Assembly (NCBI GenBank): GCA_037176725.1
Contig: JAZBRS010000076.1
Coordinates: forward strand, 123,647,001 to 123,711,000
DNA from: Posidonia oceanica
Lineage: Eukaryota > Streptophyta > Magnoliopsida > Alismatales > Posidoniaceae
Direction of reading: 5' to 3'
Length of the DNA stretch: 64,000 bases
Below, in pieces: positions 37,301 through 49,394 of this stretch (positions are counted from its first letter, which is position 1; each line of letters begins with the position of its first letter). The notes under the pieces are model-generated. The model did no database searches and had not been told where the DNA came from. It worked only from the letters and a program-made list of their open reading frames with translations. A program made the translations under genes and the position numbers.

Positions 37301-40300
37301 ATCAATCCTGACCTCTTCCTGGTCTTGTTAGGGCTTCCACCTATCATTCTTGGGGGTCCGGTCTTGATATGGCTTGTACTTATCATTCCTGACCTCTTCC
37401 AGGTTTGGTTAGCGCTTGCACCTACCATTCCAGGCGGTCCAGTCTTGATTAGGCTTGTTCGTATCATTCTTGACCTCTTCCGGGTCTTGTTAGGGCTTGC
37501 ACCTATCATTCCTAGCGGTCCAGTCTTGATAAGGCTTGTACTTATCGTTCCCGACCTCTTCCTTGTCTAGTAAGGGCTTGCACCTATCATTCCTAGTGGT
37601 TCGGTCTTGGTAAGGCTTGTACATGTCATTCCTGACCACATCCGAGTCTTGTCAGAGCTTGCACTGATCTTTCCTGGCGGTCAGGTATTGATAAGGCGTG
37701 TACTTATCAATCCTGACGTCTTCCTGCTCTTGTTAGGGCTTGCACCTATCATTCCTGGCGGTTTGGTCTTGATAAGGCTTGTACTTATCATTCAGGACCT
37801 CTTCTGGGTCTTGTTAGGGCCTGCACCTATCATTCGTGGCGGTCTAGTCTTGATAAGGCTTGTACTCATCATTCCTGTCCTCTTCCGGGTCTTGTTAGGG
37901 CTTGCACCTATCAATCCTCGGGGTTCGGTCTTGATAAGGCTTGTACTTATCATTCCTGACCTCATCCGGGTCTTGTTAGGGCTTCCACCTATCATTCTTG
38001 GGGGTCTGGTCTTGATAAGGCTTGTTCTTATCATTCCTGACCTCTTTCGGGTCTTGTTAGGGCTTGTACCAATCAATTTAAGCGGTTCGGACTTGAAAAG
38101 GCTTGTACTTATCATTCCTGACCTCTTCCAGGTCTTGTTAGGGCTTGCACCTATTATTCTTGGCGGTCCGGTCTTGATAAGGCATGTACTTTTCAATCCT
38201 GACCTCTTTCAGGTCTTTTTAGGGCTTACGGCTATCATTCCTAGCGGTCCAGTCATGATGAGGCTCGAACATAACATTCCTGACCTCTTCGGGTCTTGTT
38301 AGGGCCTGCACCTATCATTCCTAGCAGTCCGTTCTTGATAAGGCACGTACTAATCATTCCTGACCTGTACCTGGTCATGTTTGGGGTTGCACCTAACATT
38401 CCTGGCGGTCCGGTCTTCAAAAGGCAGGTACTAAACATTTCGGACCTCTTTCTGGTCTTGTTAGGGGTTGCACCTATCATTCCAGGCGGTCTGGTCATGA
38501 CAAGGCTCGTACCTACCATTCTGAACCTCTTCCAGGTCCTGTAAGGGCTTGCACCAATCATTCCTAACGGGCCATTCTTGATCAGGCTTGTACTATTCAT
38601 TCCGGACCTCTTCCAGGTCATGTTAGGGCTTGAACCAACCACTCCTGGCGATCCGGTCATGATAAGGCTCATACATATCCTTCCTGACCCTTTCAGGGTC
38701 ATGTTAGGGCTGGCACCTATCATTCCCGGTGGTCCGGTCTTGAAAAGGCTCGTTCTTATCATTCCTGACCTCTTCCTGGTCATGTTAGGGCTTCCACCTA
38801 TCATTCCTGGGGGTCCGGTCATGATAAGGCTTGTACTTATCATTCCTGACCACTTCCGGGTTGTGTTAGGGCTTGCACCTATCATTACTGGCTGTCCGGT
38901 CTTGATAGGGCTTGTACTTATCATTCCTGACATCTTTCGTGTCATGTTTGCACTTGAACCAATCATTCCTGGTGGCCCGGTCATGGTTAGGCTCGAACAT
39001 ATCATTCCTGACCTCTTTCGGGTCTTGTTAGGGCATGCACATATCATTCCAGGCGGTCCAGTCTTGACAAGGCTCGTACTTATCATTCCTGACCTCTACC
39101 AGGTCTTGTTAGCGCTTGCACCTATCATTCCTGGCGATCCTGTCTTGATAAGGCATGTACTTGTCATTCAGGACCTCTTCTGGGTCCTATTAGGGCCTGC
39201 ACCTATCAGTGTGGCTGTCTAGTCTTGGTAAGGCTTGTACTCATCATTCCTGTCCTCTTCCGGGTCCTGTTAGGGCTTGCACCTATCATTCCTCGGGGTC
39301 CGGTATTGACAAGCCAAGTACTTATCGTTCCTGACATCTTCCGGCTCTTGTTAGGGCTTGCACCTATCATCCCTGGCAGTCTGTTCATGAAAAGGCTTGT
39401 ACTTATCCTTCCTGACCTCTTTCGGGCCTTGTTAGGGCTTGCAACTATAATTCCTAGCGGTCAAGTCTTGAAAAGCCTTGTACTTATAATTCCTGACCTC
39501 TTCCGGGTCTAGTAAGGGCTTGCACCTATCATTCCTGGCGGTCCGGTCTCGATAAGGCATGTACTTATCATTCCTGACCTATTCCGTGGCTAGTTTGGGC
39601 TTGCTCCAATCAATCCTGGCTGTTCGGTCTTGATAAGGCTTGTACTTATCATTCTTGAACTCTTCTAGGTCTTGTTAGGGCTTGCACCTATCATTCCTGG
39701 CGGTCCGGTCATGATAAGACTTGTACTTATCATTCCTAACCACTTTCGGGTAATGTTAGGGCTTGTACCTATCATTCCTGGCGGTCCGTTCTTCATAAGG
39801 CTTGTACTTATAATTCCTGACATCTTCCGGGTCTTGTTAAGGCTTGCACCAATCATTCTTGGCGGTCTGGTCCTGAAAAGGCTTGTACTTATCATTCCTG
39901 ACATCTTCCTGGTCTTATTAGGGCTTGCACCTATCATTCCTGGCAGTTTGGTCTTGATAAGGCTCGTACTTATCATTCCTGACCTCTTCCTAGTCATGTT
40001 AGGGCTTCCACCTATCATTCCTAGGGGTCCGGTCTTGATTAGGCATGTACTAATCTTTCCTGACCTCTTCTGGGTTTTGTTAGGGCTTGCACCAATCATT
40101 CCAGGCGTTCCGGTCATGATAAGCTTGTACTCATCATTCCAGACCTCTTCCTGGTCATGTTAGGGCTAGCACCTATCATTCCTGGCGGTGCAGTCTTCAT
40201 AAGGCTTGTACTTATAATTCTTGACCTCTTCCGGGTCATGTTAGGGCTTGCACCTATCATTCCGGGCGGTCCATTCTTGAAAATCTTGTACTTATCATTC

Positions 40301-43300
40301 CTGACATCTTCCTGGTCTTGTTAGGGCTTGCACCTATCAATCTTGGCGGTCCCGTCTTCATATGGCTCGTTCTAATCATTCCTGACCTCTTCCTGGTCTT
40401 GTCAGGGCTTCCACCTATCATTCCTGGGGGTCTGGTCTTGATAAGGCAAGTACTTATCATTCCTGAACTCTTCCGGGTCATGTTGGGGCTTGCACCTATC
40501 ATTCCTGGCAGTCCAGTCATTATAAGGCTTGTACTTATCATTCCTGACCACTTTTGGGTCATGTTAGGGCTTGCACCTATCATTCCTGGCGGTCCGGTCT
40601 TCATAAGGCTTGTACTTTTAGTTCCTGACCTCCTCCGGGTCTTGTTAGGGCTTGCACCTATCATCCCTGACGGTCTATTCATGAAAAGGCTTGTACTTAT
40701 CCTTCCTGACCTCTTTCGGGCCTTGTTAGGGCTTGCAACTGTAATTCCTAGCGGTCATGTCTTGAAAAGCCTTGTACTTGTAATTCCTGACCTCTTCCGG
40801 GTCTAGTTAGGGCTTGCACCTATCATTCCTGGCGGTCCGGTCTTGATAAGGCATGTACTTATCATTCCTGACCTATTCCGTGGCTTGTTTGGGCTTGCTC
40901 CAATCAATCCTGGCTGTCCGGTCTTGATAAGGCTTGTACTTATCATTCTTGAACTCTTCTAGGTCTTGTTAGGGCTTGCACCTATCATTCCCGGCGGTCC
41001 GGTCATGATAAGACTTGTACTTATCATTCCTAACCACTTTCGGGTAATGTTAGGGCTTGCACCTATCATTCCAGGCGGTCCGTTCTTCATAAGGCTTGTA
41101 CTTATAATTCCTGACATCTTTCGGGTCTTGTTAAGGCTTGCACCAATCATTCTTGGCGGTCTGGTCCTGAAAAGGCTTGTACTTATCATTCCTGACATCT
41201 TCCGGGTCTTGTTAGGGCATGCACCTATCATTCCTGGCAGTTTGGTCTTGATAAGGCTCGTACTTATCATTCCTGACCTCTTCCTAGTCATGTTAGGGCT
41301 TCCACCTATCATTCCTGGGGGTCCGGTCTTGATTAGGCATGTACTAATCATTCCTGATCTCTTCTGGGTTTTGTTAGGGCTTGCACCAATCATTCCTGGC
41401 GTTCCGGTCTTGATAAGCTTGTACTCATCATTCCAGACCTCTTCCTGGTCATGTTAGGGCTTGCACCTATCATTCCTGGCGGTGCAGTCTTCATAAGGCT
41501 TGTACTTATAATTCTTGACCTCTTCCGGGTCATGTTAGGGCTTGCACCTATCATTCCGGGCGGTCCATTCATGAAAATCTTGTACTTATCATTCCTGACA
41601 TCTTCCTGGTCTTGTTAGGGCTTGCACCTATCATTCTTGGCGGTCCCGTCTTCATATGGCTCGTTCTAATCATTCCTGACCTCTTCCTGGTATTGTCAGG
41701 GCTTCCACCTATCATTCCTGGGGGTCCGGTCTTGATAAGGCAAGTACTTATCATTCCTGAACTCTTCCGGGGCATGTTGGGGCTTGCACCTATCATTCCT
41801 GGCAGTCCGGTCATGATAAGGCACGTACTTATCATTCCTGACCACTTTCGGGTCATGTTAGGGCTTGCACCTATCATTCCTGGCGGTCCGGTCTTCATAA
41901 GGCTTGTACTTTTAGTTCCTGACCTCTTCCGGGTCTTGTTAGGGCTTGCACCTATCATCCCTGGCGGTCTGTTCATGAAAAGGCTTGTACTTATCCTTCC
42001 TGACCTCTTTCGGGCCTTGATAGGGCTTGCAACTATAATTCCTAGCGGTCAAGTCATGAAAAGCCTTGTACTTATAATTCCTGACCTCTTCCGGGTCTAG
42101 TTAGGGCTTGCACCTATCATTCCTGGCGGTCCGGTCTTGATCAGGCATGTACTTGTCATTCCTGACCTCTTCCGTGGCTTGTTTGGGCTTGCAACTATAA
42201 TTCCTAGCGGTCAAGTCTTGAAAAGCCTTGTACTTATAATTCCTGACCTCTTCCAAGTCTAGTTAGGGCTTGCTCCAATCAATCCCGGCTGTCCGGTCTT
42301 GATAAGGCTTGTACTTATCATTCTTGAACTCTTCTAGGTCTTGTTAGGGCTTGCACCTATCATTGCTGGCGGTCCTGTCATGATAAGGCTTGTACTTATC
42401 ATTCCTAACCACTTTCGGGTAATGTTAGGGCATGCACCTATCATTCCTGGCGGTCCGTTCTTCATAAGGCTTGTACTTAAAATTCCTGACATCTTCCGGG
42501 TCTTGTTAAGGCTTGCACCAATCATTCTTGGCGGTCTGGTCCTGAAAAGGCTTGTACTTATCATTCCTGACATCTTCCGGGTCTTGTTAGGGCTTGAACC
42601 TATCATTCCTGGCAGTTTGGTCTTGATAAGGCTCGTACTTATCATTCCTGACCTCTTCCTAGTCATGTTAGGGCTTCCACCTATCATTCCTGGGGGTCCG
42701 GTCTTGATTAGGCATGTACTAATCATTCCTGACCACTTCTGGGTTTTGTGAGGGCTTGCACCAATCATTCCTGGCGTTCCGGTCTTGATAAGCTTGTACT
42801 CATCATTCCAGACCTCTTACTGGTCATGTTAGGGCTTGCACCTATCATTCCTGGCGGTGCAGTCTTCATAAGGCTTGTACTTATAATTCCTGACCTCTTC
42901 CGGGTCATGTTAGGGCTTGCACCTATCATTCCGAGCAGTCCATTCCTGAAAATCTTGTACTTATCATTCCTGTCATCTTCCAGGTATTGTTAGGACTTGC
43001 ACCTATCATTCTTGGCGGTCCCGTCTTCATATGGCTCGTTCTAATCATTCCTGACCTCTTCCTGGTCTTGTTAGGGCTTCCACCTATCATTCCTGGGGGT
43101 CCGGTCTTGATAAGGCAAGTACTTATCATTCCTGAACTCTTCCGGGTCATGTTGGGGCTTGCACCTATCTTTCCTGGCAGTCCGGTCATGATAAGGCTTG
43201 TACTTATCATTCCTGACCACTTTCGGGTCATGTTAGGGCTTGCACCTATCATTCCTGGCGGTCCGGTCTTCATAAGGCTTGTACTTTTAGTTCCTGACCT

Positions 43301-46300
43301 CTTCCGGGTCTTGTTAGGGCTTGCACCAATCATCCCTGGCGGTCTGTTCATGAAAAGGCTTGTACTTATCCTTCCTGACCTCTTTCGGGCCTTGTTAGGG
43401 CTTGCAACTATAATTCCTAGCGGTCAAGTCTTGAAAAGCCTTGTACTTATAATTCCTGACCTCTTCCGAGTCTAGTTAGGGCTTGCACCTATCATTCCTG
43501 GCGGTCCGGTCTTGATAAGGCATGTACTTATCATTCCTGACCTCTTCCGTGGCTTGTTTGGGCTTGCTCCAATCAATCCCGGCTGTCCGGTCTTGATAAG
43601 GCTTGTACTTATCATTCTTGAACTCTTCTAGGTCTTGTTAGGGCTTGCACCTATCATTGCTGGCGGTCCTGTCATGATAAGGCTTGTAGTTATCATTCCT
43701 AACCACTTTCGGGTAATGTTAGGGCTTGCACCTATCATTCCTGGCGGTCCGTTCTTCATAAGGCTTGTACTTATAATTCCTGACATCTTCCGGGTCTTGT
43801 TAAGGCTTGCACCAATCATTCTTGGTGGTCTGGTCCTGAAAAGGCTTGTACTTATCATTCCTGACATCTTCCGGGTCTTGTTAGGGCTTGATCCTATCAT
43901 TCCTGGCAGTTTGGTCTTGATAAGGCTCGTACTTATCATTCCTGACCTCTTCCTAGTCATGTTAGGGCATCCACCTATCATTCCTGGGGGTCCGGTCTTG
44001 ATTAGGCATGTACTAATCATTCCTGACCTCTTCTGGGTTTTGTTAGGGCTTGCACCAATCATTCCTGGCGTTCCGGTCTTGATAAGCTTGTACTCATCAT
44101 TCCAGACCTCTTACTGGTCATGTTAGGGCTTGCACCTATCATTCCTGGCGGTGCAGTCTTCATAAGGCTTGTACTTATAATTCCTGACCTCTTCCGGGTC
44201 ATGTTAGGGCTTGCACCTATCATTCCGGGCGGTCCATTCATGAAAATCTTGTACTTACCATTCCTGTCATCTTCCAGGTATTGTTAGGGCTTGCACCTAT
44301 CATTCTTGGCGGTCCCGTCTTCATATGGCTCGTTCTAATCATTCCTGACCTCTTCCTGGTCTTGTCAGGGCTTCCACCTATCATTCCTGGGGGTCCGGTC
44401 TTGATAAGGCAAGTACTTATCATTCCTGAACTCTTCCGGGGCATGTTGGGGCTTGCACCTATCATTCCTGGCAGTCCGGTCATGATAAGGCTTGTACTTA
44501 TCATTCCTGACCACTTTCGGGTCATGTTAGGGCTTGCACCTATCATTCCTGGCGGTCCGGTCTTCATAAGGCTTGTACTTTTAGTTCCTGACCTCTTCCG
44601 AGTCTTGTTAGGGCTTGCACCAATCATCCCTGGCGGTCTGTTCATGAAAAGGCTTGTACTTATCCTTCCGGACCTCTTTCGGGCCTTGTTAGGGCTTGTA
44701 ACTATAATTCCTAGCGGTCAAGTCTTGAAAAGCCTTGTACTTATAATTCCTGACATCTTCCGGGTCTTGTTAGGGCTTGCACCTATCATACCTGGCGGTC
44801 CGGTCTTGATAAGGCATGTACTTATCAGTCCTGACCTCTTCCGTGGCTTGTTTGGGCTTGCTCCAATCAATCCTGGCTGTCCGGTCTTGATAAGGCTTGT
44901 ATTTATCATTCTTGAACTCTTCTAGGTCTTGTTAGGGCTTGCACCTATCATTCCTGGCGGTCCGGTCATGATTAGGCTTGTACTTATCATTCCTAACCAC
45001 TTTCGGGTAATGTTAGGGCTTGCACCTATCATTCCTGGCGGTCCGTTCTTCATAAGGCTTGTACTTATAATTCCTGACATCTTCCGGGTCTTGTTAAGGC
45101 TTGCACCAATCATTCTTGGCGGTCTGGTCCTGAAAAGGCTTGTACTTATCATTCCTGACATCTTCCGGGTCTTGTTAGGGCTTGAACCTATCATTCCTGG
45201 CAGTTTGGTCTTGATAAGGCTCGTACTTATCATTCCTGACCTCTTCCTAGTCATGTTAGGGCTTCCACCTATCATTCCTGGGAGTCCGGTCTTGATTAGG
45301 CATGTACTAATCATTCCTGACCTCTTCTGGGTTTTGTTAGGGCTTGCACCAATCATTCCTGGCGTTCCGGTCTTGATAAGCTTGTACTCATCATTCCAGA
45401 CCTCTTACTGGTCATGTTAGGGCTTGCACCTATCATTCCTGGCGGTGCAGTCTTCATAAGGCTTGTACTTATAATTCCTGACCTCTTCCGGGTCATGTTA
45501 GGGCTTGCACCTATCATTCCGGGCGGTCCATTCTTGAAAATCTTGTACTTATCATTCCTGGCATCTTCCAGGTCTTGTTAGGGCTTGCACCTATCATTCT
45601 TGGCGGTCCCGTCTTCATATGGCTCGTTCTAATCATTCCTGACCTCTTCCTGGTCTTGTCAGGGCTTCCACCTATCATTCCTGGGGGTCCAGTCTTGATA
45701 AGGCATGTACTTATCATTCCTGAACTCTTCCGGGGCATGTTGGGGCTTGCACCTATCATTCCTGGCAGTCCGGTCATGATAAGGCTTGTACTTATCATTC
45801 CTGACCACTTTCGGGTCATGTTAGGGCTTGCACCTATCATTCCTGGCGGTCCGGTCTTCATAAGGCTTGTACTTTTAGTTCCTGACCTCTTCCGGGTCTT
45901 GTTAGGGCTTGCACCTATCATCCCTGGCGGTCTGTTCATGAAAAGGCTTGTACTTATCCTTCCTGACCTCTTTCGGGCCTTGTTAGGGCTTGCAACAATA
46001 ATTCCTAGCGGTCAAGTCTAGAAAAGCCTTGTACTTATAATTCCTGACCTCTTCCGGGTCTAGTTAGGGCTTGCATCTATCATTCCTGGCGGTCCGGTCT
46101 TGATAAGGCATGTACTTATCATTCCTGACCTCTTCCGTGGCTTGTTTGGGCTTGCTCCAATCAATCCCGGCTGTCCGGTCTTGATAAGGCTTGTACTTAT
46201 CATTCTTGAACTCTTCTAGGTCTTGTTAGGGCTTGCACCTATCATTGCTGGCGGTCCTGTCATGATAAGGCTTGTAGTTATCATTCCTAACCACTTTCGG

Positions 46301-47598
46301 GTAATGTTAGGGCTTGCACCTATCATTCCTGGCGGTCCGTTCTTCCTAAGGCTTGTACTTATAATTCCTGACATCTTCCGGGTCTTGTTAAGGCTTGCAC
46401 CAATCATTCTTGGCGGTCTTGTCCTGAAAAGGCTTGTACTTATCATTCCTGACATCTTCCGGGTCTTGTTAGGGCTTGAACCTATCATTCCTGGCAGTTT
46501 GGTCTTGATAAGGCTCGTACTTATCATTCCTGACCTCTTCCTAGTCATGTTAGGGCTTCCACCTATCATTCCTGTGGGTCCAGTCTTGATTAGGCATGTA
46601 CTAATCATTCCTGACCTCTTCTGGGTTTTGTTAGGGCTTGCACCAATCATTCCTGGCGTTCCGGTCTTGATAAGCTTGTACTCATCATTCCAGACCTCTT
46701 ACTGGTCTTGTTAGGGCTTGCACCTATCATTCCTGGCGGTGCAGTCTTCATAAGGCTTGTACTTATAATTCCTGACCTCTTCCGGGTCATGTTAGGGCTT
46801 GCACCTATCATTCCGGGCGGTCCATTCATGAAAATCTTGTACTTATCATTCCAGTCATCTTCCAGGTATTGTTAGGGCTTGCACCTATCATTCTTGGCGG
46901 TCCCGTCTTCATATGGCTCGTTCTAATCATTCCTGACCTCTTCCTGGTCTTGTCAGGGCTTCCACCTATCATTCCTGGGGGTCCGGTCTTGATAAGGCAA
47001 GTACTTATCATTCCTGAACTCTTCCGGGGCATGTTGGGGCTTGCACCTATCATTCCTGGCAGTCCGGTCATGATAAGGCTTGTACTTATCATTCCTGACC
47101 ACTTTCGGGTCATGTTAGGGCTTGCACCTATCATTCCTGGCGGTCCGGTCTTCATAAGGCTTGTACTTTTAGTTCCTGACCTCTTCCGAGTCTTGTTAGG
47201 GCTTGCACCTATCATCCCTGGCGGTCTGTTCATGAAAAGGCTTGTACTTATCCTTCCTGACCTCTTTCGGGCCTTGTTAGGGCTTGCAACTATAATTCCT
47301 AGCGGTCAAGTCTTGGAAAGCCTTGTACTTATAATTCCTGACCTCTTCCGAGTCTAGTTAGGGCTTGCACCTATCATTCCTGGCGGTCCGGTCTTGATAA
47401 GGCATGTACTTATCATTCCTGACCTCTTCCGTGGCTTGTTTGGGCTTGCTCCAATCAATCCCGGCTGTCCGGTCTTGATAAGGCTTGTACTTATCATTCT
47501 TGAACTCTTCTAGGTCTTGTTAGGGCTTGCACCTATCATTGCTGGCGGTCCTGTCATGATAAGGCTTGTAGTTATCATTCCTAACCACTTTCGGGTAA
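28343..47598. repeat. Large tandem segment, copy 2 (about 19,256 bp)
   Basis: Direct repeat of 9173-28342. The left junction is visible: H-type sequence ending GGGTAATG at 28344 passes into the 9.18-kb type, whose first diagnostic base is the A of CACCAATC at 28359. Beyond 47598 this copy continues with complete H sequence where copy 1 was cut off, so 47.6-49.4 kb is the original right flank. Copy 2 keeps the unit that copy 1 lacks (about 35,885-35,965). Confidence 0.9.
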
Positions 47599-48505
47599 TG
47601 TTAGGGCTTGCACCTATCATTCCTGGCGGTCCGTTCTTCATAAGGCTTGTACTTATAATTCCTGACATCTTCCGGGTCTTGCTAAGGCTTGCACCAATCA
47701 TTCTTGGCGGTCTGGTCCTGAAAAGGCTTGTACTTATCATTCCTGACATCTTCCGGGTCGTGTTATGGCTTGCACCTATCATTCCTGGCAGTTTGGTCTT
47801 GATAAGGCTCGTACTTATCATTCCTGACCTCCTCCTAGTCATGTTAGGGCTTCCACCTATCATTCCTGGGGGTCCGGTCTTGATTAGGCATGTACTAATC
47901 ATTCCTGACATCTTCTGGGTTTTGTTAGGGCTTGCACCAATCATTCCTGGCGTTCCGGTCTTGATAAGCTTGTACTCATCATTCCAGACCTCTTCCTGGT
48001 CATGTTAGGGCTTGCACCTATCATTCCTGGCGGTGCAGTCTTCATAAGGCTTGTACTTATAATTCCTGACCTCTTCCGGGTCATGTTAGGGCTTGCACCT
48101 ATCATTCCGGGCGGTCCATTCATGAAAATCTTGTACTTATCATTCCTGACATCTTCCAGGTCTTGTTAGGGCTTGCACCTATCATTCTTGGCGGTCCCGT
48201 TTTCATATGGCTCGTTCTAATCATTCCTGACCTCTTCCTGGTATTGTCAGGGCTTCCACCTATCATTCCTGGGGGTCCGGTCTTGATTAGGCAAGTACTT
48301 ATCATTCCTGAACTCTTCCGGGTCATGTTGGGGCTTGCACCTATCATTCCTGGCAGTCCGGTCATGATAAGGCTAGTACTTATCATTCCTGACCACTTTC
48401 GGGTCATGTTAGGGCTTGCACCTATCATTCCTGGCGGTCCGGTCTTCATAAGGCTTGTACTTTTAGTTCCTGACCTCTTCCGGGTCTTGTTAGGGCTTGC
48501 ACCAA
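39356..48505. repeat. H block 2
   Basis: Copies start at 39672, 40966 (17 units), 42341, 43635, 44929, 46223 and 47517; all spacings are 1294 except 1375 for the second. The seventh copy is nearly complete. It leaves the H pattern at about 48,505, where GGTCCGGTCATGGAAAGG replaces the GTTCATGAAAAGG unit. At 46017-46019 a C-to-T-type change makes GTCTAG in the half-B/A join, interrupting the usual open frame of that copy. Confidence 0.92.
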
Positions 48506-49394
48506 TCATTCCGGGTGGTCCGGTCATGGAAAGGCTTGTTCTTATCATTCCTGACATCTTCCGGGTCTTGTTAGGGCTTGCACCTATCATTCCTAGCGGT
48601 TCGGTCTTGATAAGGCTCGTACTCGTCATTCCTGACCTCTTCCTGTTCTTGTTAGGGCTTCCACCTAACATTCCAGGGGGTCCGGTCTTGATTAGGCATG
48701 TACTAATCATTCCTGACCTCTTACGGGTTTTGTTAGGGCATGCACCAATCATTCCGGTCTTGATAAGCTTGTACTCATCATTCCTGACCTCTTCGGGTCT
48801 TGTTAGGGCTTGCACCTATTGTTCCTGGAGGTCCGGTCATGATAAGGCAGGCACTTATCGTTCCAAACTTCTTCCGGGTCCTGTTAGGGCTTGCACCAAT
48901 CAATCCTGGTGGTCTTGTCATCAAAAGGCATGTACTTATCATTCCTGACCTCTTCTGGGTCTAGTATGGGCTTGCTCCTTTCATTCCTGGTGGTCTGATC
49001 ATCATAGGGCTTGTACTTATCATTCCGGACCTCTTCATGGTCAAGTTAGGGCTTGCACCTATCATTCCTAGCGGTCCGGTCTTGATAAGGCTTCTACTTA
49101 TCATTCCTGACCTCTTCGGGTCTTGTAAAGGCTTGCATCAATCAATCCAAGCGGTTCGGTCATGAAAAGGCTTGTACGTATCATTCCTGACCTCTACCAG
49201 GTCTTGTTAGGGCTTGCAACTATCATTCCTGGCGGTCCGGTCATGATAAGGCTTGTACTTATCATTCATGACAACTTCCGGGTCTTGTTGTGGCTTGCAC
49301 CTATCATTCCTAGCGGTCCGGTCTTCATAAGGCATGATCTTATCATTCCAGACCACTTCCGGGTCTTGTTAGGGCTTGCACCTATCAATCCTCA
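47599..49394. repeat. Right flank of the 19-kb duplication
   Basis: Satellite that continues past the point where copy 1 was truncated; it has no counterpart inside copy 1. It holds the rest of H copy 7 and then diverged units, including the CATAGGGCTTG/CTCTTCGGGTC module (about 48,960-49,140) that is also near the left edge of the array and at 11.3 kb. It is duplicated in 61,177-62,972. Confidence 0.8.

Larger units (their letters stand above)
34603..49394. repeat. Parent segment of the third large copy (14,792 bp)
   Basis: Starts inside copy 2 and runs through the right flank. The whole interval recurs starting at 49395. The offset is 14,792 at the left and 13,579 to 13,578 at the right because the daughter lost 1213 bp. 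Between 48,505 and 49,394 this segment holds non-H units, including a shortened half-B near 48,750 (CATTCCGGTCTTG, 9 bp missing) that is copied near 62,330. Confidence 0.88.
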
